From: Eisenbergiella tayi
GTDB taxonomy: Bacteria > Bacillota > Clostridia > Lachnospirales > Lachnospiraceae
Length of the DNA stretch: 64,000 nucleotides
NCBI RefSeq assembly: GCF_001881565.1
Contig: NZ_MPDJ01000006.1
Location: forward strand, 186,001 to 250,000
Direction of reading: 5' to 3'
The notes beneath the pieces were generated by a model, which saw nothing but the letters and a program-made list of their open reading frames with translations, had not been told where the DNA came from and did not search any database. Every line of letters starts with the position of its first letter. Position 1 is the first letter of the stretch. The position numbers were made by a program, and so were the translations under genes. Positions 1-8,463 of this stretch are shown in pieces.

Positions 1-930
1 CTTCTGACATGGATAAGCTATATGCTGCGCGTTTTGTTCTGGGCGGGAATTTATCATGGATTCCAGAAAAAGCTGTCCAGAATGGCGGGATTGATGACGG
101 CTAAGATATGGCTGCTCCCGGATATGATTTGCACGGCGGCTTTTATCGGGAGCATTACGGTAATCTCCACAGCCAGGATTGAAAATGCATGGACAGCTTA
201 TCCTTCCTGCATCGCCTGTATTGTTGCCAGCCTGGGCTGTATCTGGCTGTGCCTGTATATCGGGGATGCTGTGCGGCAGGAGCTGGAGAATGAAAATATG
301 AAGCTGCGGCAGTCCTACTATGAAGAACTGGAACAGAATCAGCTTGCCATCCGCAAGCTTCGGCATGATATGAATAACCATCTGGGGATTATCGGCTCCT
401 TTATGGAAACAGGAGAGTATGAAAAAGCCCTGGATTATTTTAAGAAGCTGCAGGTTGCCGCTGCAGCCGGAAGCCGGAAATTCTGTGAGAACGGTCTGGT
501 GAATGCGGTGATCAATGCAAAATATAATCTGGCGGAAAAGCTGGATATTCCCTGTTTTATTAACATGGAACTGAAAAAAGTCTATGATATGGATGATGTG
601 AGCCTGTGCACTATTTTTGCCAATCTTCTGGACAATGCGCTGGAGGCGGCTTCGGGAATACCGGAGAAGGAAAAAAGGAGACTGTCCCTGAAGGCCCGGC
701 TGGTCGGCGATGCGCTCTGCATTGAGGTGGAAAATACCTTTGCAGGAGAAGTGAAGGAGGCAAAAGGGCGGCTGGTGACCACGAAAGAAAAAGCGGAGGG
801 GCATGGCTATGGACTTCGATCGGTCCGGGATGTGGTGGAGCTTTACGGAGGCCATATACAGATAAGCCATGAGGATGGTATTTTCAGGGTAACCATCTGG
901 ATTGGGCACCTTTCCGGCGCGGCTGCTTAA
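1..930 (+). CDS. GHKL-type sensor histidine kinase, 5' end outside window
   Basis: The reading frame is open from base 1, so the N-terminal membrane part probably lies upstream and this is a partial gene. The visible protein has two hydrophobic stretches (around residues 35-52 and 60-80), a short coiled linker, then a phosphoacceptor-like motif LRHDMNNH. This is followed by an ATP-binding domain with an N box (FANLLDNALEAA) and a G box (GHGYGLRSV). This arrangement is typical of AgrC/LytS-like GHKL kinases that phosphorylate a LytTR response regulator. The partner regulator is not in the window and may lie upstream. The signal sensed cannot be told from the sequence. The family call is firm; the start is unknown. 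Confidence 0.85.
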   Translation, partial: LLTWISYMLRVLFWAGIYHGFQKKLSRMAGLMTAKIWLLPDMICTAAFIGSITVISTARIENAWTAYPSCIACIVASLGCIWLCLYIGDAVRQELENENMKLRQSYYEELEQNQLAIRKLRHDMNNHLGIIGSFMETGEYEKALDYFKKLQVAAAAGSRKFCENGLVNAVINAKYNLAEKLDIPCFINMELKKVYDMDDVSLCTIFANLLDNALEAASGIPEKEKRRLSLKARLVGDALCIEVENTFAGEVKEAKGRLVTTKEKAEGHGYGLRSVRDVVELYGGHIQISHEDGIFRVTIWIGHLSGAAA

Positions 931-1080
931 TAATGGGAAAAGGGAAAGGTTTTTCTTGTAATAATGTTCTGTATACTAAGAAATAATTAAATATTTTTAA
1001 GAATATTCAATCTGGACAACCGAAAGGAAAAGGGCTATAGTTTGTAAAGCAGTTATTGATTGACATCCTGGAGGTTTATG

Positions 1081-2199
1081 ATGGAACAGAAAGTGGGAGA
1101 TGCCCACATGCTTGCAGCCGGTACGAACAGAAGAAATTACCAGATGGATAATCTGAAATGCCTGTTGATCTTTTCCGTGGTTTTCGGGCATATGCTGGAG
1201 CTGTTTATGGGGAAAAATTCACCGGAAAGAGTGATTTATCTGGTGATCTATTCTTTTCACATGCCCCTTTTTGCTTTTGTGTCCGGTGTTTTTGCGCGGT
1301 ATAACCCGTCTAAGATAAAAAATAATATGATATATCCCTATCTGATTTTCCAGACACTGTATCTGCTTTTTTCCAATCAGATTCTGGACAAGGATGCGGA
1401 TATGCAGTATACGACCCCTTACTGGCTGCTGTGGTATCTTTTTGCCATCATCGTATGGAATCTGGTGCTGCCCCTGGTGCAGGTGGAGGGGATGAAGAAA
1501 AAAATGGCCATGCTGCTCGCGGCGGCCGCTGCCAGCGTATTCATCGGTTTTGATGAGAAAGCCGGTTATTTCCTGTCCGCATCCAGGATCGTGGAGTTCT
1601 TCCCCTACTTCCTGTTAGGCGTTTATTACAGGGATATGAAGAGGAAAGCACAGGAGACGGCATCGGGGCTGCGTAAGGAGAAGGAACAGCCGGATTATCA
1701 GGCGGATAAAAGAAAAAAATGGCTTATTAAAGGCGCTGCCATTCTCATTTTGGGAATCATACTGGGGGCCTTTGTCTGGCTGATCGGACAGAATGTGGAG
1801 GATATCAAATCCGCATGGTTTTACGGATCTATTTCCTATGAAAAGGGAAATTATGGCTGGCAGTTCAGGCTTCTAAGCATCGCTGCGGCCCTTTTGTGGC
1901 TTGCTTTTTTCCTTCTGTGTATGCCCGTGAGAAAGATTCCCTTTCTTTCCTATATCGGAGCCAATACCATGCCGGTATATCTTCTGCATGGATTTGTGAT
2001 TAAGCTGTTAAGCAAGATAAAGTTTTTCAGTTTTATCGAGCATGAAGAGGCGGTAGCCCTCCTGTTCAGCGTTCTTTTGGTAGCTGTATTTTCCTGGAAA
2101 CCGCTCGTGGAATTCCTGGCGCCTTTGTTCCGCTGGAACCGGCAGGATTTTGACCGCCGCGGCAGGAAAAAAATAGGAAAACGGGTAAATGCAGGTTGA
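1081..2199 (+). CDS. acyltransferase 3 family membrane protein
   Basis: This is an integral membrane protein of about 370 residues with roughly ten hydrophobic segments. An early MDNLKCLLIFSVVFGHMLE segment matches the start of acyltransferase 3 proteins, where a conserved His in the first helix is needed to transfer acetyl or other acyl groups to extracellular sugars or cell-wall polymers. A charged cytoplasmic loop lies near residues 185-215. The start was chosen at the second of two adjacent ATGs, six bases after GGAGG; the ATG three bases earlier is also possible. It appears to be a single transcription unit after the kinase gene. The substrate is not recognisable. Confidence 0.8.
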   Translation: MEQKVGDAHMLAAGTNRRNYQMDNLKCLLIFSVVFGHMLELFMGKNSPERVIYLVIYSFHMPLFAFVSGVFARYNPSKIKNNMIYPYLIFQTLYLLFSNQILDKDADMQYTTPYWLLWYLFAIIVWNLVLPLVQVEGMKKKMAMLLAAAAASVFIGFDEKAGYFLSASRIVEFFPYFLLGVYYRDMKRKAQETASGLRKEKEQPDYQADKRKKWLIKGAAILILGIILGAFVWLIGQNVEDIKSAWFYGSISYEKGNYGWQFRLLSIAAALLWLAFFLLCMPVRKIPFLSYIGANTMPVYLLHGFVIKLLSKIKFFSFIEHEEAVALLFSVLLVAVFSWKPLVEFLAPLFRWNRQDFDRRGRKKIGKRVNAG

Positions 2200-2250
2200 T
2201 AAAACGTAAATAAATGTTTATAATATAGCCGGGAATGGGAGGCAAAGTTT

Positions 2251-2424
2251 ATGACATTTGAGGAATGGGTAGTAGGCGAGAAAAAAGAGAGTGAAGAAAG
2301 AATCCTCGAATTGGTTAAGGCTCTTTTACAGGATAACCGTCTGGAGGAATTATCACAGATCAGTGAAGACACCGTACTAAGAGAACGTTTATGCAAAGAA
2401 TACAAGATTTCTGATATTGTCTGA
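2251..2424 (+). CDS. 57-residue microgene resembling Rpn-family C-terminal tails
   Basis: A short open frame starts at an ATG preceded by GGGAGG with good spacing. It encodes a charged helical peptide with the pattern ERILELVKALLQDNRLEEL followed by LCKEYKI. Similar short helical segments are common at the C-termini of Rpn/PD-(D/E)XK nuclease-type proteins in gut Firmicutes, and a full-length Rpn-like protein is encoded at 27753-28688. It is either a free-standing small gene or the remnant of a longer Rpn gene whose nuclease part was lost. No function can be assigned. Confidence 0.55.
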   Translation: MTFEEWVVGEKKESEERILELVKALLQDNRLEELSQISEDTVLRERLCKEYKISDIV

Positions 2425-2434
2425 AAATCTTCAG

Positions 2435-2461
2435 GACTGGCCGTATTTCTTTCTGCCAGTC
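2435..2461 (+). terminator. stem-loop after the microgene
   Basis: GACTGGC pairs with GCCAGTC across a 13-base loop, ten bases after the microgene stop. There is no clear T run, so it could be a weak terminator or simply a 3' stabilising hairpin. A second small hairpin (GGCC-TTCG-GGCC) follows at about 2471. Confidence 0.35.
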
Positions 2462-2590
2462 TGATCAACAGGCCTTCGGGCCGGTCTTAAAATCTAATAA
2501 AATAATCGAAACAAATTCAAGGAAGAAAAGAAAGTAAAACAATAAATATAGTAAAAACAGGCATCGGAGCCGGATGCATTCTTTTCCGAC

Positions 2591-2638
2591 AGCAAAAAAG
2601 CCTGCCCGGATCGACAATCTCCGAACAAGCTTTTTGCT
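2591..2638. terminator. bidirectional terminator between microgene and ptb-buk operon
   Basis: An imperfect inverted repeat begins AGCAAAAAAGCCTG and ends CAAGCTTTTTGCT, giving a stem with an A run on one side and a T run on the other. It lies just past the stop of the minus-strand C_GCAxxG gene and can end transcription from both sides. Confidence 0.65.
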
Positions 2639-2667
2639 AGTTATATCAAAATGAAATGAAACAGGGA

Positions 2668-3072
2668 TTACAGTCCAAGGACTTCCTGGACAATTTCCAC
2701 TGCATCTTCAATGCAGCCCGGACAAGTGCGGAGCACGGTTCCGGTATCAATGCCCTTTAAATCACGGCATATGAGGGAGCCGTTTTTTTCCTCAAAGCGT
2801 CTTACGATCTCACGGGAAAGCTTGTAGGTTTCCGCTTTTGTTTTCGGATCATTCAGCTGTCCGTCACTGTTTTTAAAGCCGGCAAGCATTACCGCACCGG
2901 ATACGGCGCCGCAGGTGCCTTCCATTCCGCCCATGCCCAGCCCGAAAGCTTCTCCTGCCTTAAACAGAGTTTCCTCGTCCACTCCGATTTCCTTACAGAA
3001 GGAACAGGCCACAGCCTGGCAGCAATTGTATTTTTTATCATGATTGGCAATTGCCAGTTCTTTTTTCGTCAT
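2668..3072 (-). CDS. C_GCAxxG_C_C family putative redox protein
   Basis: This 134-residue soluble protein has the cysteine pattern of the C_GCAxxG_C_C family: NCCQAV near residue 17, GTCGAVSGAVML near residue 52, and a C-terminal ICRDLKG...CPGC region. These cysteines are thought to bind a metal or act in redox chemistry, but no enzyme activity is firmly assigned to the family. The gene is the last of a three-gene minus-strand run after ptb and buk, 32 bases from buk, so co-transcription is likely. Its presence behind a butyrate-forming pair suggests a link to reductive energy metabolism, which is inference only. Confidence 0.85.
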   Translation of the reverse strand: MTKKELAIANHDKKYNCCQAVACSFCKEIGVDEETLFKAGEAFGLGMGGMEGTCGAVSGAVMLAGFKNSDGQLNDPKTKAETYKLSREIVRRFEEKNGSLICRDLKGIDTGTVLRTCPGCIEDAVEIVQEVLGL

Positions 3073-3104
3073 GTATCTTATCCGTTATCCTTCCCAGCGG
3101 CTGA

Positions 3105-4172
3105 TTAATAAGCCTTTGCTTCTTCCTCACCCTTTATTACACGAAGGCCTCCCTGAGCCAGAGCCAGGAGTTCGTCTTCACCGGGATAAACAACAAAATC
3201 AGCGATCCAGCCCACACGTTTCTGCAGATCATCACGGGTAACCTTGGAATAAGCAATTCCGCCGGTGAGGATGATTTTGTCGACCTTGCCGTTCAGAACG
3301 GTAGCCATAGCTCCGATATCCTTGGCGATCTGATAATGGAATGCATCCAATATTGCCACGTATTCCGGAATGCCTTCCAGCGCTTTATCTTCTACGATAC
3401 GGGCATCGTTTGTTCCCACATAGCCGTTGAAACCGCCGCCGCCAACCAGCTTCTTATAAACTTCTTTTTCCGTATATTTGCCGGAGAAACACATTTTAAC
3501 CAGATCACCGGCAGGTACTGTTCCGGCGCGTTCCGGTGAGAAAGCGCCTTCGCCGTCAAGAATGTTGTTGACATCCACGATCTTTCCGCCTCTGTGTGCG
3601 CCTACGGAGCAGCCACCGCCCATGTGTACCACAATCAGGTTCAGCTGTTCATAAGGGATGCCGGATTCCTTTGCGTATCTTCTGGCAACAGCCTTCTGGT
3701 TGAGCGCATGGAAAATACTTCTTCTGGGAAGCTCAGGACAGCCGGAATATCTGGCGATAGGTTCAAGCTCGTCAACGACAACGGGGTCAACGATGAAGGA
3801 AGGAACGCCGATGGAATCGCCGATTTCTCTTGCAAGGATGCCTCCCAGGTTGGAAGCGTGCTGTCCCTGATAGCCGATTTCCAGATCGTGAAGCAGTTCG
3901 TCGCTCACTTTATAGGTGCCGCCCGGGATAGGCTTTAACAGGCCGCCGCGTCCTACGACAAAATCAAGGGAATTTATATCAAAGTTTTTTTCCTTCAGAA
4001 GGTCTGTGATAATTTCCTTACGGAAGTCCTTCTGATCGATGATGGAAGCATATTTGGAGATTTCTTCCGTGGGGTGTCTTAAGGTTTCTTCAAAAAGAAG
4101 GTTTTCATCCTCAAACACGCCAATTTTAGTAGATGTAGAACCGGGATTGATGATTAAGCTCTTATAAGACAT
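3105..4172 (-). CDS. buk: butyrate kinase
   Basis: The 355-residue protein begins with a phosphate-binding segment (LIINPGSTSTKIGVF) typical of the acetate/butyrate kinase (ASKHA) family. It also carries HMGGGCSVGAH and GDLVKMCFSGK segments, and a C-terminal LTGGIAYS motif expected for butyrate kinase. It converts butyryl phosphate and ADP to butyrate and ATP in the cytoplasm, the last step of the Ptb-Buk butyrate route. The length fits the family. It follows ptb by about 60 bases on the same strand, and the start is preceded by AAGGAGAG. Branched-chain or propionyl substrates are possible alternatives. Confidence 0.93.
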   Translation of the reverse strand: MSYKSLIINPGSTSTKIGVFEDENLLFEETLRHPTEEISKYASIIDQKDFRKEIITDLLKEKNFDINSLDFVVGRGGLLKPIPGGTYKVSDELLHDLEIGYQGQHASNLGGILAREIGDSIGVPSFIVDPVVVDELEPIARYSGCPELPRRSIFHALNQKAVARRYAKESGIPYEQLNLIVVHMGGGCSVGAHRGGKIVDVNNILDGEGAFSPERAGTVPAGDLVKMCFSGKYTEKEVYKKLVGGGGFNGYVGTNDARIVEDKALEGIPEYVAILDAFHYQIAKDIGAMATVLNGKVDKIILTGGIAYSKVTRDDLQKRVGWIADFVVYPGEDELLALAQGGLRVIKGEEEAKAY

Positions 4173-4235
4173 AGTTTTCGCTCTCCTTTTCTAATCACAG
4201 CGGCTTTGCCGCATGGTTTCATTGACGGACTGTTT

Positions 4236-5159
4236 TCAGCGGGTCTTGTTCAGCTCTTCCGCAACGACAGCGGCCAGAGCGATGGAATTTACTTTTGTCT
4301 CAAAGGAATCGGAGCGGCTTGTAAGGATGGCGGGCACCTTGGTACCGGTTAAGATACAGCCGTTCTTTACGCCGTCAACCATATGGACGATAGCTTTGTA
4401 AACCAGGTTTCCTGCATGGATGTCAGGGAAGAGCAGGACGTCGGCATTTCCCTGGATTTTGCGGTGTGTAGCCCCTTTATGGCGGGCGGCTTCTTCATCG
4501 ATAGCCAGGTCAAGGGAAAGAGGTCCGTCTACGATACAGCCGGTGATTTTCCCTTCCTCATTCATTTTGGTCAGCTCTGCCGCATCAACGGTAACAGGCA
4601 TTTTGGGATTCACAACCTCAACGGCGGCAAGGGGAGCTACCTTGGGATTAGGAATGCCGCAGGCATGAGCCACTTCAACGGTATTTTCAATGATATGTAC
4701 CTTATCCTCCAGAGTAGGATAGGTCATGAATGCAACGTCGGTAAAGAAAAGAAGCTGTTCGATTCCGGGGATATCAAATACACAGACATGTGACAGGGTG
4801 CGCCCTGTGCGCAGGCCGACTTCCTTGTCAAGAATACTCTTTAAGAAGGTTTTGGTTTCCAGAAGGCCCTTCATGTACATATCGGCTTTTCCATCATGGG
4901 CAAGCTTAACGGCGGTAAGTGCAGCGGTCCATTCATCCGGTTCATTGATGATTTCAAAATCAGAAACATCAATCTTGAGTTCTTCGGCAATCGCTTTAAT
5001 TTTGGCTTCGTCACCAACCAGGATGGCATTGGCGATGCCGCGGTCCTTGGCGGCTCTTACTGCTTCAAGAACGGCGCTGTCCTGTGCGACAGCAACGGAA
5101 ACTGTCTTCTGTCCGCATTCTTTTACTTTGGAAATCAGTCCATCGAAACTTGTACTCAT
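4236..5159 (-). CDS. ptb: phosphate butyryltransferase
   Basis: The 307-residue protein belongs to the phosphate acetyl/butyryltransferase family, with features such as MKGLLETKTFLKSIL, LSHVCVFDIPG and a C-terminal LTSRSDSFETKVNSIA region. It exchanges CoA of butyryl-CoA for phosphate, feeding butyrate kinase encoded directly downstream. The start at base 5159 (MSTSFDG) lies nine bases after GAGG. An in-frame ATG five codons upstream has no ribosome binding site. A near-consensus promoter lies about 100 bases upstream. Its length and its pairing with buk support ptb over phosphate acetyltransferase. Confidence 0.92.
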   Translation of the reverse strand: MSTSFDGLISKVKECGQKTVSVAVAQDSAVLEAVRAAKDRGIANAILVGDEAKIKAIAEELKIDVSDFEIINEPDEWTAALTAVKLAHDGKADMYMKGLLETKTFLKSILDKEVGLRTGRTLSHVCVFDIPGIEQLLFFTDVAFMTYPTLEDKVHIIENTVEVAHACGIPNPKVAPLAAVEVVNPKMPVTVDAAELTKMNEEGKITGCIVDGPLSLDLAIDEEAARHKGATHRKIQGNADVLLFPDIHAGNLVYKAIVHMVDGVKNGCILTGTKVPAILTSRSDSFETKVNSIALAAVVAEELNKTR

Positions 5160-5219
5160 TTGTCCATACCTCATTTAATAGAATTGAATTTGTGTGATAT
5201 TTAATAGGTTTCGGGGGCG

Positions 5220-5286
5220 CGGGAGGGCAGAGTCCTCCCTTTAAAGCCCATTGTTAAAATTATAACACTTCTATTTATAAAGGTCA
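5220..5286 (-). promoter_or_regulatory. promoter of the ptb-buk operon and leader hairpin
   Basis: On the minus strand TTGACC (5286-5281) and TATAAT (5263-5258) are separated by exactly 17 bases, a near-perfect housekeeping promoter. The leader then holds a small hairpin, GGGAGG pairing with CCTCCC, at about 5220-5240. The promoter ends only 17 bases from the large fold-back element beginning at 5304. Confidence 0.85.
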
Positions 5287-5303
5287 AGCATTGGGCGGAG
5301 AAA

Positions 5304-5621
5304 CGGATAAACGCATCCTCCACAGGGGCCTGGTTGCCCTGCCTTTTTCCCTCCTCTTCGGACGGCTGTGTATGTGTTTGCTGAGTCAGCTTCAAAAATG
5401 GTGGTGTTTCTAAATGTTCCGTTCAGCCGGAAGGCTGCCAACGCGGCAAAACTCCTCACTGCGTTCGTCAGACAAGCCGCTAGGGGCGGCAGTCTTCCGG
5501 CTGAACGGAACATTAAGAAACATCACTATTTTTTCAGATGTCTCAGCAAACACATACACAGCCGTCCGGAGAGGAGGGAAAAAGGCAGGGCGGCAGGCCC
5601 CTGTGGAGGATGCGTTTATCC
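5304..5621 (+). repeat. giant fold-back element 1 (core-sharing family)
   Basis: The left arm (5304-5439) and right arm (5488-5621) are inverted repeats of about 135 bp around a 48-base apical region. The lower stem pairs continuously except for three G-T-type pairs and one bulge. A mismatch block near 5382-5390 opposite 5533-5541 forms an internal loop whose left side reads TCAGCTTC. The apex holds GCGGC-AAAACTCCTC ... GCCGCTA-GGGG, also found in elements 2 and 3. All six transition-type mismatches between the arms are G-U pairs if the plus strand is transcribed. It lies between the divergent ptb promoter and the starch operon and encodes no convincing protein. Confidence 0.92.
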
Positions 5622-5812
5622 TGAAGGGCAGGTTTACGATGGGGAGAAAGGTGGGGAAGGGGTATAAGAGGAGATTTTTACTAAGGGGAAAGAGGGAAAC
5701 AGTTTCGTTAATAATTCACAAAAATTTGGAGGGATTGAAGAAAAGGAGGAAAAGATTGGGGTAATTGTATGAAAATGGGGTGGGAAATGATGGGATTTGT
5801 ACAAAAAACAGG

Positions 5813-5824
5813 GTAAACGGTTAC
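5813..5824. promoter_or_regulatory. LacI-family operator (GTAAACGGTTAC)
   Basis: This is a 12-base dyad with a central CG, nearly symmetric (GTAAA/GTAAC half sites), the usual form of LacI/MalR/CcpA operators. It lies about 170 bases before the starch-binding protein gene, whose operon ends in a LacI-family regulator that is the obvious candidate to bind it. A clear -10/-35 pair around it could not be settled. Confidence 0.6.
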
Positions 5825-5991
5825 TTAAATAGTGATTGCTGGGGGTGGGTGGGGATGGTAGAATTTGAGCATAATCAATCGGATATTTCAGGGGATGCGG
5901 GATATGGGATTGGGTAGGAAGAAGTTGGTTTTGGGAGTTGTTTGTGTTGCGGTTTTGGAACAGGCGGAAAAGAGAAAGAGGAGGTTGGATT

Positions 5992-7194
5992 ATGTTGAAA
6001 CGGTGGAAGAAGTGGGGATTGTTGGTTTTGGGTGTTTTGTTGGGTGTGTTTTGGGTGCCTTTTAGTGTCTTGGCGGAAAATGGGGAGGAACGGGTGGCTG
6101 TGTATGTGCAGGTGCCGGAGGATTGGGAGAATCCTTGTATATGGGCTTGGGATGAGGATGGGAATAATGCTTTTGCGGCCTGGCCGGGTGAGGAGATGGA
6201 TGCGGACAGGGGGAATGAGGGGTGGTATTATGTGTGGATTCCTTCGTGGGCGGATCATGTGATTGTTAATGCGGATGAGGGTGATGTGCAGACGGGGGAG
6301 TTGGTGCTGGAGGGGAGGAATACGTGGATTGTTGTTGAGGATGGAGAGAATGCGGAGCTTTTTACGGATCCGCAGACGAAGGGGGATATTCCGGAGTATG
6401 TGGAAAAGTTCGTGGTGCGGGTGAAGGTGGATGAAAGCTGGAAGGAGCCTTGTTTGTGGGCCTGGTCGGCGCCGGATGGGAAGAATGTGTTTGAGGCATG
6501 GCCCGGGGAGGTGTTGGCTCTGAAGGAGAGCGGATGGTATGAGGCGAAGGTTCCTGTCTGGGTGAATTCTATTATTGTGAATGCGGATGACGGGGCGGTG
6601 CAGACGGAGGATATATCGATAGATCCTGCGGATATCTGGGTGAGTGTCGGTGAGGATGGGAGTTATGATTTCAGTTATGAGGATCCGGATGCGGAGGAGG
6701 TTCCGGATGTTACAGTGTGGGTGAAAGCGCCGGCGGATTGGGAGAGTCCCTGTCTTTGGGCGTGGTCGGCGCCGGATGGGACGAATGCATTTGCGGCGTG
6801 GCCGGGAGAAGCGTTGGCGGAGGATGGTTCCGGGTGGCTGAAGATAAGTGTGCCTGGATGGGTGAATTCTGTTATTGTTAATGGGTCGGAGGGAAGTGTG
6901 CAGACGGCGGATCTTTCGGTTGATACGGGAAAGGATGTCTGGGTGGTTGTGAACAGTGCGGAGGATGCTTCTGTTTTTTATGAGGAGCCGGAAGGGGCAG
7001 TTGTGGCGGAAGGCACGGCGGGTGAGACAGAGGAGCGGATGACGGCGGAGGAAACGCAGGAACCTGGTGTGGAGGAAACGGGTGTGTCTGTGGAACAGAG
7101 CGGAAGCAGGGCGCCGGTGATCATTCTGGTGGTCGTGGTGACAGCGGCTGTGATTGCTGCAGCGGTGGTGGCGGGTAAGAAAAGGAAAGGGTAA
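5992..7194 (+). CDS. surface starch-binding protein with three CBM26-like modules
   Basis: The 400-residue protein has an N-terminal signal peptide (LLVLGVLLGVFWVPFSVLA), three tandem repeats of about 85 residues, an acidic Glu/Thr-rich linker and a C-terminal membrane anchor ending in KKRKG. Each repeat has the pattern W..PC(L/I)WAW ... F.AWPGE ... (V/I)IVN ... VQT, matching starch-binding modules of the CBM26/CBM25 type. No catalytic domain is present. It likely holds starch or maltodextrin at the cell surface for the importer encoded next. The start was chosen at the ATG seven bases after GAGGAGG, which gives a proper signal peptide. Codons are unusually G- and T-rich, in line with the tract described separately. 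Confidence 0.85.
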   Translation: MLKRWKKWGLLVLGVLLGVFWVPFSVLAENGEERVAVYVQVPEDWENPCIWAWDEDGNNAFAAWPGEEMDADRGNEGWYYVWIPSWADHVIVNADEGDVQTGELVLEGRNTWIVVEDGENAELFTDPQTKGDIPEYVEKFVVRVKVDESWKEPCLWAWSAPDGKNVFEAWPGEVLALKESGWYEAKVPVWVNSIIVNADDGAVQTEDISIDPADIWVSVGEDGSYDFSYEDPDAEEVPDVTVWVKAPADWESPCLWAWSAPDGTNAFAAWPGEALAEDGSGWLKISVPGWVNSVIVNGSEGSVQTADLSVDTGKDVWVVVNSAEDASVFYEEPEGAVVAEGTAGETEERMTAEETQEPGVEETGVSVEQSGSRAPVIILVVVVTAAVIAAAVVAGKKRKG

Positions 7195-7226
7195 GGGGAT
7201 GCCCGGTTAGGGGCGGAAAGGTGCGT

Positions 7227-8441
7227 ATGAGGAAGAAAATAATCAGCGCTGCACTTGCCTTTATGTTGGCTGCGGTCTCTTTGGGGGGCTGCGGCCAGGA
7301 GGGGAAGGAAGCGGCGGATCAATCGGTTATTACGATATGGCATGATAAGGAGGATGCGGTTGTCCAGGTGCTGCAGAAGCAGCTGGATGAGCTGGCGCCG
7401 GAGGTGACGGTGAAGCTGGAGCGGAAAAGCGATTTGACGGAAGCTTTGAAAATGGTGGGGAATGATCCTAAAGCTGCGCCGGATATGTATTTTTTTGCTC
7501 ATGATAAGATTGGTGTTTATGCGGAGATGGGGATTTTGTCTCCTGTTACGGATTTTATTCCCATGGAGGAACTGGAACCGTATATGGATATGACGATTAA
7601 GGCGGCAACCTATCAGGATGTGGTATATCAGCTGCCGGTTTATTATGAGACGCTTTTGTTTATGTATAATAAGCGGTATATGAAGGAGGAAGAGGTTCCG
7701 CAGACTACGGAGGAGCTTTATTCTTATATGGAGGAGAATACAAAGGGAGGCCATTATGGGTTTGTGGAGCAGCATAGTACGGCTTATTACAGCGCGGGGT
7801 GGATTCATGGTTTCGGGGGATATATCATGAATGACCAGGGGGAACCGGGGCTGGATTTGCCTCAGACGCAGAAGGCGCTGGAGTATCATAAGAAGTTTGT
7901 GGAGCTTATGCCGGGGGAAAGCGAATATGCCACGGTAAATACTCTTTTCAGCGAAGGGAAAGCACATGCTACGATAGCGGGGCCGTGGCTGGTGCCTGCT
8001 GTGCGGCAGACGGGAATGGATCTGGGGATTGCACCCATGCCTGTGGTGGATGAAACAGGAATGCCGATTGCGCCTTACAGCGGGGTTCAGGGGATCCAGG
8101 TGCTTAAAATCGCAGGGGAGAATAAAAAAGAAGCGGTGGAGCTGGTGCTTCGTAAGCTGATGGATCCGCAGCTTCAGGTGGATTTGGCTAAGGCCAGCGG
8201 CTGTGCCCCGGCCAGCGAGGCCTGTTATGAGATGGAAGAAATCCTGTCGGATGATGTGGTTATGGCTATGAAGCAGACGGCGGAAGATGCGGTTCCCATG
8301 CCGAACCGGCCGGAAATGGATGTTATGTGGACGGTGGCAGGAAATCTGCTGGCTGATATTAATATGAGCGGCAGGGGAGTGGAAGAAAGCTGCGTCAAGG
8401 CGCAGAAGGAAGCACTCCGGCTGATCGGGCAGATGAAGTGA
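7227..8441 (+). CDS. maltodextrin-type ABC transporter substrate-binding lipoprotein
   Basis: This family 1 extracellular binding protein of about 404 residues has a lipoprotein signal with lipobox LGGC followed by a polar linker. The mature part resembles MalE/GanO-type proteins (VITIWHDKED near the start, then a VEQHSTAYYSAGWIHGFGGYI region). It should bind maltodextrins and deliver them to the two permeases that follow. The ATG at 7227 is five bases after GGAAAGG; a GTG at 7221 is less likely. It lies in a tight plus-strand operon between the surface starch-binding gene and the permeases. The ATPase is absent here, as is usual where a shared MsmK-type ATPase is encoded elsewhere. Confidence 0.87.
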   Translation: MRKKIISAALAFMLAAVSLGGCGQEGKEAADQSVITIWHDKEDAVVQVLQKQLDELAPEVTVKLERKSDLTEALKMVGNDPKAAPDMYFFAHDKIGVYAEMGILSPVTDFIPMEELEPYMDMTIKAATYQDVVYQLPVYYETLLFMYNKRYMKEEEVPQTTEELYSYMEENTKGGHYGFVEQHSTAYYSAGWIHGFGGYIMNDQGEPGLDLPQTQKALEYHKKFVELMPGESEYATVNTLFSEGKAHATIAGPWLVPAVRQTGMDLGIAPMPVVDETGMPIAPYSGVQGIQVLKIAGENKKEAVELVLRKLMDPQLQVDLAKASGCAPASEACYEMEEILSDDVVMAMKQTAEDAVPMPNRPEMDVMWTVAGNLLADINMSGRGVEESCVKAQKEALRLIGQMK

Positions 8442-8463
8442 GAAGCGGGAAAGGAGAAAAAGG

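Larger units (their letters stand above)
5622..7600 (+). other. C-depleted, G-rich tract downstream of element 1
   Basis: From the end of element 1 the plus strand is nearly free of C. Four 60-base rows (5641, 5761, 5881, 6001) hold 101 G and 10 C in 240 bases by hand count. The depletion covers about 370 bases of non-coding DNA and continues through the starch-binding gene, fading in the next gene. Within 5622-5991 I see the LacI-type operator at 5813 and no other gene. Limits are approximate. Confidence 0.75.

Noticed and set aside
5304..5621. Retron or diversity-generating element
   Set aside because: Long hairpins with one-sided base change suggested it, but no reverse transcriptase is encoded anywhere in the window and no template/variable repeat pair was seen.
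5368..5764. Overlapping plus-strand frames inside fold-back element 1
   Set aside because: They are by-products of the inverted repeat; the same peptide pieces appear on both strands and no ribosome binding site is seen.
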